Shown: in pieces, positions 8,761-18,435 of the stretch
How positions within the stretch are numbered: the stretch's first letter is position 1
How the letters are laid out: every line of letters starts with the position of its first letter
From: Gonapodya sp. JEL0774
Lineage: Eukaryota > Monoblepharomycota > Monoblepharidomycetes > Monoblepharidales > Gonapodyaceae
Length of the DNA stretch: 18,930 nt
NCBI GenBank assembly: GCA_027604505.1
Contig: JADIIX010000163.1
Span: 23,953-42,882 of the forward strand
Direction of reading: 5' to 3'
Program-made: the position numbers and the translations under genes
The notes under the pieces: model-generated
Databases searched by the model: none
What the model saw: only the letters and a program-made list of their open reading frames with translations
What the model was told of the DNA's origin: nothing

Positions 8761-11700
8761 ATGAAGCTCACATATATCCATCAACTTTCTTCTGTGTTTG
8801 TACTCGTCCACGCATTCCACGTGGCGTGGGCCTCTCCCCAACCCCAATCACAAGCTCCGATTGATTGCGGGAGCTTTATCGACGGCACCAAAGCGTCCTT
8901 GAATCTCACCGGACGAGCAGCCACTGATTGCTGTGCATACACTACCAGGAACGCTTCCGATTCCAATCAAGTCTACAATGCGGTCGAATGTACGAATGGA
9001 AGCATTACGGGAATTGCTTTGCATGGCATTCCAGTTTATTCTTTGAGCTTTGTACAGAACATGACGGCGCTCAAGACCTTGTAAGTCTCAAAACTGGTGT
9101 GAGTCATAGAATGAACCACTGTTGATCCACACTTATCAGGGTGCTGGAGTATGCGAATATTTCGGGAGCGTTGCCGTCTTGGCTCCCGAATCTCATAAAT
9201 TTGCAATCTCTCGGACTCCTTGGAAACAACATGACAGGGACAGTCGACATTCTGGGCCAAATGAAGCTCGTCACATTGAGCTTGGAGGTGGCTTTGCTTT
9301 TCGGTCGCGAAATACTCATATGACAATCATATTCAGATCCCGTACATATTTCTCCAGTCGAACCACCTTTCGGGCAACTTGAATTTTCTCTCCACTCAAA
9401 CGCAGCTCCAAAATCTGTGAGTGCGGTGTTATCGTGTCGTGTCTCGACTCTCACGTTTCACACACTCGTCTGTCCCAACAAACAGTTATATCGGGAACAA
9501 CAACTTTGTAAGTCCATATCCATAAAGTTATTGGCTTTCATGCTTTCTATCGAGTTGACGCTTGGGATGACTAGACTGGTCCCCTCCCCGACATCTCCCG
9601 TGTATCTAAACTACAATCGTTCGAGGTCTTCCAGAATTTTTTGACGGGACCGATTCCAGCTTTGGCAAGCTTTCCAGATCTAACGGATTTTCAAATATGT
9701 GAGTGAGTTTTGTCCGCCAGACAAGCACAACTGATCACCTCCTCCCAAAAGGGGCAAACAACATCACCGGTTCCATACCGCCCTTGTCCTCAAATCCCAA
9801 GCTGACATCCTTTGTTGCAAATGATTTGCGCCTGACGGGGTTATTGCCTGAGGTTTCGTTCAATCCTCGCTTAGTGAACTTGTGAGTTCCATCAAAGAGT
9901 TCCCACCAGTGAACTCACGCTCCACGGCCTTTATTATCAGCATTGTAACTCGAAACACCCTTTCCGGTCCAATTCCTGAATCATACTTTAACTTATCAGG
10001 ATTAGAGCTGCTTGGGCTTGGCGGTGGGATCTCACTCGCTGGCGATTGGTTTTATTTCTCTCGGTGACGTACTCATCAACCACCAGCAAACAATTTTTCG
10101 GGGAATATATCACAGAACTTGGGAAAACAAAATACGATTGAGGGATTGGCGCTGTTCAAGAACCGATATCTTGGTGGCACTCTACCAGATCTTCGAAACC
10201 TGACGAATTTGGTGCAGTTTGATATCTCGAGTACCAATATTTCTGGACCGATACTGCTTGCGTGAGTTTCCGGGTCCGCTTTGTAATGTGAAGTATCGTT
10301 CAACTCCGTTGATTCACAGCCCAAATCTCCCGCTGACGACGTGCGATGTGGGAGATTCTCTAGTTTGCATACCGGAGAGTTCCCTTACTTCTTTCCCGCA
10401 AGTGTGTCAAGAGTCTGCAAGGTCTCTGGGATCCTGTCCGATCGTCTCGGTACCTGAGCCATCTGCCACGACTTCATCGGTGAGGCCAAGTGGCGTGCGC
10501 GCACGAATTTCTGTACCCGAATTATTGAAAATCATTGATTCGCCGTGCCAGGACATGGTTTCTACTACGCCACCAACCGTGGGAACAACCACAAGCACCA
10601 TCGTGCCCGCGGCTGGTGGCGGAGGAGGTGGTGGTGGAACAACGAATATCGGTGCAATTGTCGGTGGCATCGTAGGTAGGCTTTCCGTTCATAAAGTTTT
10701 TCGAGTGATCTGTCTCAAACAGGGTTACGATCCAAGGAGGAGTTGCTCTTGTCGCACTGTTGACCGGATCAGTAATATTGCTGCTTCATCGCCGTACCGC
10801 GCGAGCCAAGAGAGAGCAAGAGGCACTGATGAGAACAAAGCTTGAAGGATCGGACTTTGGACTCTTGGCTAGCACCACATTCGGAGGTGCGAGTTCCAGC
10901 TCGCAACTCGGCAGCACCAAAAGCCCACCACCGACACCCACCAGATCTGCAACGCTTTTTGGTTCTTCGAATTCGAACTTGTATTCATCGGAGGACACCC
11001 AGATGGGCACTCAAGAGACTTTGGATGATCCCTCGATACCATTAACAGCACTCAATGAAGCATATCTGGTGGTACAGCCATTCCATGCAACACTCACAGA
11101 CGAAGTGAGTGCTTTTTGCAGTTCCAATAAAGTATTTCCTGACAAAGCTTTGTCTAGATGACTTGCATGCCAGGTCAGAGAGTTATCGTTAAGGTATGTG
11201 TCACGTGACTATCCGTTGGGCGTGTTATTACGAACGTTCACCTGACTTCATGCTATGCTGCTCAGCAACTGTTTTCTGATGGGGTAGGTTTTCATGCTCA
11301 GTGGAAGAATTTGGTGGCTGTTGGCTGATCTCAGTTGATCTCACACCAAATCGTGATTGGCAGTGGTGTCAGTCTTTCAATGTAAGTAACTAAGCCTTTC
11401 CTTGCAGGAACGCGATTTATTTTGAGCTCGATTCTTTATCCAAGATTGATACAATCAGATCTGGTGAGGTCGAGATATGTTTTCGCACATCACGCCCAGC
11501 TTCACGCTGAATCATGTCGGACGTCAGGAGTTGTCCCGTTCGCAATCTTGATCCCTTTGAGCCAAGGACAATCGATACTGTCAAACCCTGGCACCATGGC
11601 AGGCGCATCAGGTACCTACCCAACATTAATGCCCAGGACAGAAAGTGTGAACTTTGCTAGTTTTGCGACCGACATGTCCTCAGAGGGGCGAATCGATGGA

Positions 11701-11957
11701 AGTAAGTGAGAAATAAATCACCCACCTGAGAAATGGTGTTTGACGTGTTTGTCTTTGCAGTTCTCGCAAACCTCGACGCTCTCCTTGCGAGTGGTCAGGT
11801 CAGCAGCTCCCAGTATCGTAACATTCTGGCCAACGTCAGTGTCAACGAACCGGGTTTAACGGTGCGCGATGTTCCCAGAAGCGTCCCACTTGTGACCACG
11901 CCCGTGACTGATGTGCGGGGACCGAGTTTGGTGAGACTGGGGCAGGCAGGATACTAA
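8761..11957 (+). CDS. LRR receptor-like protein with one transmembrane helix and a cytoplasmic SH3 domain
   Basis: Model of 15 exons: 8761-9080, 9140-9287, 9358-9416, 9486-9507, 9575-9698, 9752-9881, 9941-10023, 10087-10261, 10320-10675, 10737-11104, 11158-11193, 11266-11283, 11364-11381, 11500-11701, 11761-11957. All junctions are GT-AG and phases close, giving 751 residues. A signal peptide (MKLTYIHQLSSVFVLVHAF, likely cut after AWA) is followed by a Cys-containing cap and about eight leucine-rich repeats of the plant-like form (NNITGSIPPL, NTLSGPIPES, TNISGPI). Then come a Cys/Ser/Thr region, a glycine run, a membrane helix near residues 463-490 (GGIVGGVALVALLTGSVILL) and a basic stop-transfer HRR. 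The SH3 domain at about 578-640 shows YLVVQPFHATLTDE, MPGQRVIV, SDGW and GVVPFAIL. The tail ends with a helix-like ILANLDALLASGQ block. No kinase domain is present. Exon 9 contains a possible optional in-frame intron (10480-10551, 72 nt, GTGAGG...CCAG). The exons around the SH3 centre (11266-11499) are the least certain. Confidence 0.8.
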
Positions 11958-12165
11958 TATGTCGGTTGTGGATAGAGAAGGAAGTTTGAGAGGACGAACG
12001 AGAAAAGGCTTTCAATTTCGCTGAAACACTCAAATACAAATGTAATGCGTTGCAGAAAAAGAGTTGAAGAGATTGCAACTGCGATATCCACCAAAATCCG
12101 CGCCTTGATTACCAACCAAGAATCAAGAGATGCACAGTTTCGGCACTCCGCTCAGGCGACTACAC

Positions 12166-14558
12166 CTAGTTATGCTCGACACCTTTCTCCCAAGCCACAT
12201 CACGCCGCCTCATCTCGTCAATTTCCTTCTCCCATCGGGGCCACATTTGATCCAAGTAGCTTTCTCTCCGTCTTTGCCCCTGTGATTCAACATCCCCACC
12301 AAACCCCGTGACTTCATGATCTACAGTCTGTCGAACACTGGTGTTCTCATCAAAACCCACACCATCATCAAGATGTAACTTCCACCCGTTCTCCGCATAC
12401 AATTCCCAGAACTCGTGATCAGGAACGTCCGCAGAGGAGTCAAGAACCCCCCGAGCCGTCGTCGCAGCTGCCTCACAGTTCCCGGAGCCACATCTCCCAG
12501 TCCCTGCGACGGAAGATATAATGGTCGCAGTGGCTACGGCGTTGGCGCGAGCTACGTTGGCATGGGTGTAGCCACCACCACCAAGAAAGAGCACTGGTAT
12601 GTGGCGGTGGGTGCAGCACGGATGTTCAGGTTGTAGTTGCACCGCGTCCCCCTCCCTTTCCACATTATTCCCTTCATATACGCCCCAGCTCATCACCCTC
12701 TCCACAATATCCTTAAAACAGCTGGTCCCCAACCTCCACGATATCGCTGAACTCCCTCCCCTCCCGAAGGTCCCTCCACTCAAGTCCAACTCCACCGCGC
12801 CATCAATTCCATCTTTCCCGCTTAGAACCGTCGTATCCACAGCTCCTCTACACAGCAAGCCATCACCCCGCATCCCATCCGCCCCCATTACCACTACCAC
12901 CGCATCTGGTGTGAACTCCTGCCGCGCTTTTTCAACACACCGGTCCCAAACGGAGACGATTGTACTGCTAGAGGCACCAGGAAGCAGGGGGAGGTTGATT
13001 GCACGGCGAATGGGATGGGATGAGGTACCAGTGGTTGGATAGAAGCCAGGGTGGGAGAGGTGTAGAGAGACCGTCAGGATAGAGGGGGAGTGCAGGAAGG
13101 CGGATTGCGTAGCTGGCGCAAGAGTTCAGCGGTGCCATTGTGGTGAGGCAGAGTCTCTTGACCATCGGTCGGTTTTATGATCACCCACCATCGCCGTGAT
13201 GTATGTCCACATCCACAACCATGACACGATCGAATGTCTGGTTGAGCACCGAAACAGCTAATACCACGTCGTTGACATAGCAAAAGCCTGCGGCTTGGTC
13301 TCTGGAGCCGTTGCGTTTAGTACGCGGAGGATTGGATGTGGCAAAAACATCTGAGAACAGTTTGAAGATTTCTTGGGAGTTCTCCATCCCACGACGCACA
13401 ACACGGAATTGCTCATCATCTCATCACAAGCAATTTGCGTATTTTGGTCATCACTTTCCCAATTCGCACTCCCTGAAATCCCACCATTCAATCAATGCGC
13501 TGTCATCCGACACTTATCATCGTTCGTCAAAGCCCTCATGAGCCAAATCAGCCCAGCTCACCTGCCTCCATGATGTCTGCCTCCATCCCACCACACGGCG
13601 ACATCCGCCCTGCCTTCCGCGATCTCTTTAGCTGCTGTAATTGAACCACCCGCAACATATTGTATGTAGGTCCAAAGGCCTGGAAAGGGTGGGGTGTCGC
13701 TATAGCAATGATGGAGGTGAGCGCCACTACTCCCATGATTTACAGCATCACACAGGTGGTAGTTCATGACCATGTCGGGAACTCTTCCAAATCTACTCCT
13801 CACCTCACGAAAACCTCCTAAACCTCCTTTCAACTCACTAGTGAACACCGTACTCCTCACACGCCTCGTCAAACTCCTTTCGTTCTCTTGCTGTCGGAGC
13901 CTTGACGGCCGGAGCATCGGAGCGCTTTAACTTTTTGGAAGGAGGCGCCGGCGCCAACAAGGCCGAAGGAGAAGTGAGGGGGAAAGGAAGGAAGCGATCT
14001 GACGCGAAGAGAAAATCTAAATATGGTTGTCTCAGTCGAGGCACTTGTGTGGTTGCAAAACGGACAGAGACAGGGGAGGTGGTTGTGCGCACCAACGTAG
14101 TCTGAGGAGTGGAATGTTTTCAGGTCGTCAGACGATGCCGGGATGGGGGCCACGACACTAAGGATCGTACTTTTCAGGTGGTGATGACTTGGCAAGGAAT
14201 GAAACAGACACACCGCATGTGGTCTGTCAGACCGAGCGAACGGATGAGGGAGTGCACTACGAGAGACTTAAGGGAATGTGTAAGAGAGGGAAGAAGAGGG
14301 TTAAATCATTTGTTGCCAACAGTGCGACCATACAATCTTTGAGGCGAGTGAAGATGGGGGCAATTGCCGGAGCTCCGATGTTTTTCCACCAAATGGACTT
14401 ACTCTGTTCTTATTCGCCGGGAGTAACGACGTTGCCCTGCAAGCTTCGTGCGAAAACAAGTAGGCAATGCGTGGAAAAGTGTCTGTTCCTGTAGCAGAGT
14501 CTGCAGCCTTTCCCAGTACGGACCCAGCAGATGGCGAGAATGTATCTGCGGTAGACAT
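12166..14558 (-). CDS. Histone deacetylase, class I HDAC8-like
   Basis: Exons on the minus strand: 14558-14403, 14223-14093, 14016-13839, 13699-13562, 13301-13189, 13112-12166 (stop TAG), about 553 residues. Landmarks in order: RIAYLFSHEACRATSLLPANKNR (split here only by length), LKTFHSSDYV-DFL, EYGVHYDTPPFPGL, GGRHHGGRDQAAGFCYVND with the catalytic His pair, VVDVDIHHGD (zinc ligands Asp and His), SILTVSLHLSHPGFYP, MGADGMRGD (third zinc ligand Asp), FLGGGGY (catalytic Tyr) and VPDHEFWELYAENG. It should remove acetyl groups from lysines in the nucleus or cytoplasm. Oddities: a Lys-rich insertion (SKKLKRSDAPAVKAPTARER) after DFL, a roughly 60-residue insertion between GAD and GGGGY, and HGDA where HGDG is usual at the exon 5/6 join. 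The exon 1 donor (phase 0) does not match the best exon 2 acceptor (phase 2), so one base is unaccounted for. It converges on the LRR-SH3 gene, with about 210 bases between stops. Confidence 0.82.
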
Positions 14559-14793
14559 TGGGCGTAATTGGACGGACAGATGGGCTGCAATGCGCGACGG
14601 TTCTCTCAAATCAATTCGGATTGTGACTTACAAGGCAATCGCTACCAAACTGCCGGCAACCTCAACGAAAACTCAACAAGAAATGGGAACATGGGCTATT
14701 TTACAGTCCATACCTCCTGAGAAGATACATAAATTTTATAAGCTAATTAATCATCCAGGTCCGGAAAAGTTGAAATTCCAAACGTCCCCGGAA

Positions 14794-16186
14794 TCACGGC
14801 TTGTGGACAATGGTACAACCAGCTTGGCCATTGAAGACAACTCGCAAGATATCAGGGCGCGCGTAGTGCCCTCCAGGATCGGCAGCGGTCTTGGCGAAGA
14901 GGCAATCGGTGAGGTCGATTTCGGCGTAAAGAATGCACTGAGGAAACGGAAATCTCGTGGATAAAAGAGGTTGGGGGTATGATGAAAACGTTGTGACTTA
15001 CCTCCTCATTCTCCGGCTTCACATCCGTGAGGAGAACACCAACTGGATTGAGGATTCTCACGAACCCTCCTCCTTCTTTGCAAGAATGGTTTCCGGTCGG
15101 CAATGCCCTCTATGAAAATTTCGTCCACTCACTTCTGGGAAATTGTTTGTGAGGAAACGAGCACAAGCATTGTCCTGGGGTTGCTTGAGAGATGACAAAC
15201 CGTTCTACAAGATTTGCTTACTTGATTTCCACCACAAATTGCTCACCTTCCACGGCCATACTACGAGCCATTATGGCGTTGGTTTCTCCACTGAAAGATG
15301 GACCCAAATTGAGCCCGAAGCAGGGCCAGTGCGAACGGTGAATCTGCGCTCTTTGGCAATGGAGAGGTTACTTGGAGAGCGGCTGCAGGTGCTCCCTGCT
15401 TGCAAATCGACAACGCGCATCATAAGATCATGACAACCAAAAACGCAACGAGATCATGCGCACCAGCTTTTCACAACAATGTGAGAAAGACACATTAAGA
15501 GCCAACAACGCATCAGTGCGGTACACAGGCTCTTGACGGGCTAGGCGACATGCAAGGTCTCACTTGAGGGGGTAGTAATGCCAGAATCGGTTCTAACAAC
15601 TCCCAAATGCGAGCCATTTCCATCTCCAAAGACAGTTCGGTCCATGTGCGTTGGCTCGAGCTTTCTCCTTTGGAATTTATCATGTTTCACTGACGGGCTT
15701 GTTCCATTTGATTTTCTGCAATCAGTAACTTGCCTGTGCATCAGAATCTGACCGTCTGCTCCAATCAGGGTGTCCGAGATGTACAAGGAGCCGATGTGTC
15801 TCTCAGAGAATCCCGAAGTGACCATAATACCAGCCTCCCTAGCTGCTTTGCGAATCAAGGAAAACTCTGGACCATTTGTAGCCAGAGAATTCCAATGTAG
15901 CGTTTGTGGAAAGGAAACTGCTCGGCGACTTTCATCATCCAGATATAGTTCGGATACCCTGGGATCCATCTTTGTATGGCAGATGGGCAACATGAGAATC
16001 GCATATCAGCGACAATGAGGAAACAATAATCGCACACGTTTCAGGAAATACAAGTAGCTTGGCTCCTCCTGCACCAGCATCCTTAGTTAACTGCCCAGTC
16101 TTTCGAACCCCAGCTTGTAGATTCAGCCAAGCAGGTTCTGCCTGAATCACCGCGACCTTGAGCTTTGCAGATTGTGGAATGGGCAT
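14794..16186 (-). pseudogene. Nitrilase-family gene, interrupted (pseudogene or multiple assembly errors)
   Basis: The minus strand carries a full nitrilase from start to stop in pieces. Exon 1 (16186-16038) has KVAVIQAEPAWLNL and LLVFPET with the catalytic Glu. Exon 2 (15969-15734) has WIPGYPNYIW, GIMVTSGFSERH and ADGQILMH. Exon 3 (15667-15564) has RRKLEPTHMDRTVFGDG with the catalytic Lys. Further on are EHLQPLSK, IHRSHWP, MAVEGQC, VLVSSQTIS, GGGFVRILNPVG and a clean last exon (14937-14794) with ILYAEIDL and GGHYARPDI. Lesions: a one-base frameshift near 15887-15893 (RYIG to NSLATN), a stop TAA at 15368-15370 where Tyr is usual, a frameshift near 15165, a stop TGA at 15129-15131, and a frameshift near 15073-15081. 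The catalytic Cys-Trp-Glu block is not readable between 15396 and 15563. Introns at 15970-16037, 15668-15733 (GC-AG), 15175-15246 and 14938-15001 look normal. Nitrilases hydrolyse nitriles to acids. It sits 235 bases upstream of the HDAC start. Confidence 0.75.
15668..15733 (-). other. GC-AG intron inside the nitrilase gene
   Basis: Removing 66 nt from GCAAGT to CCAAAG joins HR to RKLEPTH and restores the family's HRRKLxPTH block in phase. GCAAGT is the standard non-GT donor form. The intron length is a multiple of three and has no stop, so it also reads through as an unrelated 22-residue insertion. Confidence 0.6.
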
Positions 16187-16733
16187 GATTCTTGAGATTG
16201 ACGCGAGATGCAGACAAATTTGGGTGGGATGGAATCTTTCATCTGTTCGTTCGTTCACTTTTATTGAGCAGAGCGATCAGACCGAGCCACAATGAACAGC
16301 TCAAGAACAATCGGAACTTTGTTTGGCTGCTCCGGATCCCACCTGGTGCACTTGGTGGGTTGCGCGGGGTTCTGCTTTGGGTTTGCGGAAAGCATGCTTA
16401 GCGAACATTGCTTTACTTTGTGAATGTTGCGAACAATCATCGAGCGATCCGCGGAGTGGGTGGTGGAGAATTATTGTTTTTAGACGAATTGAATCACCTC
16501 ACGTACCGGAGAACGTGGCCGCAATCTTTGATTGAATCGACGGAACGTGGAGTGGAGCCAGCGGTGGGTCCACAGTATTGCAACATTAAAACTTACTCCA
16601 AGAGCGCTTTCTCAACATTCCAAGGCCCCTTGGATGTTCGGAAATCCATCTTGATCCGAGCCATGTATGAGCAGTGGTCTTGGTCTCAACTTCATTTATT
16701 TTTGTGAACACATTCGGTGTCCCAATAACGTCA
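16187..16733. other. Spacer between CMD 3' end and nitrilase start
   Basis: This stretch holds the 3' flank of the CMD gene and the nitrilase promoter, both on the minus strand. A 59-codon minus ORF at 16261-16440 starts with ATG and contains CTRWDPEQPNKVPIVLELF, a faint resemblance to the start of a homeodomain, but no recognition helix follows. A 99-codon plus frame (16408-16707) overlaps it and shows no motif. Neither is supported as a gene. Confidence 0.45.
16695..16700 (-). terminator. Candidate polyadenylation signal AATAAA of the CMD gene
   Basis: On the minus strand AATAAA lies about 33 bases after the CMD stop codon, a plausible place for the 3'-end signal of that transcript. Confidence 0.4.
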
Positions 16734-18435
16734 TCAGAGCTTTCCCTTCCCAACATCGTCTAGACTTAGTCCACGCTCCTTAAACACCTGTCAAAGGAAT
16801 TCCGTAAGTTGACAAGATTGTTCACCTGAAAAAATAGTAAGGGACTCACCGAAGCCATCACTTTAAGTCCGTTAAAGCACCTCGGGAACCCCACATCTGG
16901 TCATTGTGCAAAGTACATCCCCCCCCCCACACACACACACACAAAACGATCAGCAAGGGCAAAGCAACAATGCTCTGCAGGAGATCACTTACATGGAACA
17001 AGGAACCAACCGATTGCAACGATTTCTCTCGCAGTGAGACCCACGTTCAGACCAGTATGAACATGGATTGCGACTTCCGGATCCACCCCTTGCGTAATCA
17101 ATGAGCTGATGATGACCAAGCTACGCTCCGTTTTACCGAATCCAGGTCTGGCATAGATCCAGTCCCCAGTTTCTTCTTGGATATCTGAGGATACAAGAGC
17201 AAGTGGAGGTCACCGCAATCTGAACTGAAAGAAATCAACAATCACCACGCATTGCCGGTGCAATTATTCGAGCATCCTTGGCAAATGATGGGCCACCTGG
17301 CATCGCTATCGGAACCAAATTTTATCATCTAATCATCTCAACACAACCATCGAGGACGCACCCATTCCCTAGGGCAAAAGTAAACTTAGTATTCACGCTG
17401 TAGAGGATTGTAGAAGGGGGAAACTCACGACAGTAGCTCCTAATGCTTTCCCCATGTCTCTGTACTCCCTCATGATTACACGCCCAGGTTCCTGTAGTGG
17501 CTTAGCCCGGTTGAGCACTGTAGTGTCCCATCATTGGATGAACATGTACATTTCATCTTCACTTTACCACATCACGCATTGCTCACCCGCTTGCTGAAGT
17601 CCAACTTCTTCAATGTTAATCTTACGGTCTTTGAAAACAGTCACGACTACTTTGAGGGCGTTCTGACACACAACCGGTTGAAAGATTTGTCACCAGATTT
17701 CAAGAAAGCTAGACGTCTACCAATACGGATGGGAATCCGACATCTTGTGCAAGTTTTCGATTCAATTAACAACTACATCGGCTATCTAAGCCGCAAACGC
17801 AAACTTTACTCACATGGGATCAAATTGATGGGGATCGCAGCAATCTCTCGAGGTGAGACTCCAACATTCAATGCTGTGTGAATCTGCGCCAACTTACGGT
17901 TACCACGATATCGAGTGTCCATTGCGGTAGTACTCACATGTATCTCCAGCTCAGGCAACGCTCCTTGAGTGATGAGGGTTGAGAGGATCACAAACGGCCG
18001 TTGTTGAATGTTGAGCCCTGTGATCGCATAGGTCTTGCCAAGATAATTCACGAAAACTAGCGTAATGTCTCGATTGGCTAGAGCTTCAAAACTTCCAATT
18101 TGATGGACTCACTATCATCTAAGTCGGGAACCAGCTGAAAACATTCGTCAGCACTTTTGTTCCCGAGTTCCGAACTCGTACCACACAGTTCACCTTCTTG
18201 ATCTAATCTTGATTTGTAAAATCTGTCTCTTATAGCATCGCATTGGCAATCTTCACTCACATCTTTCGTGAACTCGGATACGCCAGCTGTCGCGAAACCG
18301 TTGGTGGCGCCTACTTTCTTCGCAGCCTCGCTGGTCATGGACATCAGATGCACACCAAAACCACCGGAAGTTATCGTCGACAAACCTGTAGACGCGCATT
18401 GCCGCTCGAGCTTCTTCGATGGTAGGTGGTGGCAT
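16734..18435 (-). CDS. Protein with two tandem carboxymuconolactone-decarboxylase (CMD/AhpD-like) domains
   Basis: Thirteen exons on the minus strand: 18435-18386, 18330-18261, 18134-18113, 18056-17938, 17883-17814, 17743-17721, 17662-17587, 17517-17429, 17368-17362, 17305-17246, 17184-16993, 16896-16850, 16787-16734. All are GT-AG, phases close exactly, 292 residues. Domain 1 (about 1-145): TIEEARAAMRVYSEAAKKVG, NYLGKTYAITGL, RPFVILSTLITQG, ELEIHIHTALNVGVSPREI, PYVGFPSVLNAL, VFKDRKINIEEVG. Domain 2 (about 146-292) repeats the plan: VIMREYRDMGKALGATVG, DWIYARPGFGKTERS, LVIISSLITQG, EVAIHVHTGLNVGLTAREI, PYVGFPRCFNGL, VFKERGLSLDDVG. The family includes gamma-carboxymuconolactone decarboxylases and alkylhydroperoxidase-like proteins. 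No CxxC redox pair is visible, so a peroxidase role is not supported; the substrate is unknown. No signal peptide is evident. Confidence 0.85.
16919..16942. repeat. C10 plus (AC)7 microsatellite within a CMD intron
   Basis: Ten C followed by seven AC units lie inside intron 16897-16992. On the transcribed (minus) strand this reads (GT)7 then G10. It explains why this intron (96 nt) is longer than its neighbours. Length may vary between strains or be miscalled. Confidence 0.85.
17362..17368 (-). other. Seven-nucleotide microexon of the CMD gene
   Basis: The minus strand reads CCCTAG, GGAATGG, GTGCGT. Including these seven bases converts a phase 0 donor (after ATV at 17429) to the phase 1 needed for AMPGGPSFAKD at 17305, giving ATVGMAMPGG. 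Without it the two conserved exons are out of frame. Confidence 0.6.

Noticed and set aside
12045-13042. Plus-strand open frames across the HDAC 3' half
   Set aside because: They are antisense to conserved deacetylase exons.
15342-15369. A 28-nt GT...AG stretch that would remove the TAA stop in the nitrilase as a tiny intron
   Set aside because: It is far shorter than any other intron here, its phase does not match the following block, and the residues on both sides keep family spacing if it is read as coding.
16261-16440. 59-codon minus ORF with a TRWDPEQ segment hinting at a homeodomain
   Set aside because: The similarity covers only the N-terminal edge and the helix-3 signature (WFxNxR) is absent.
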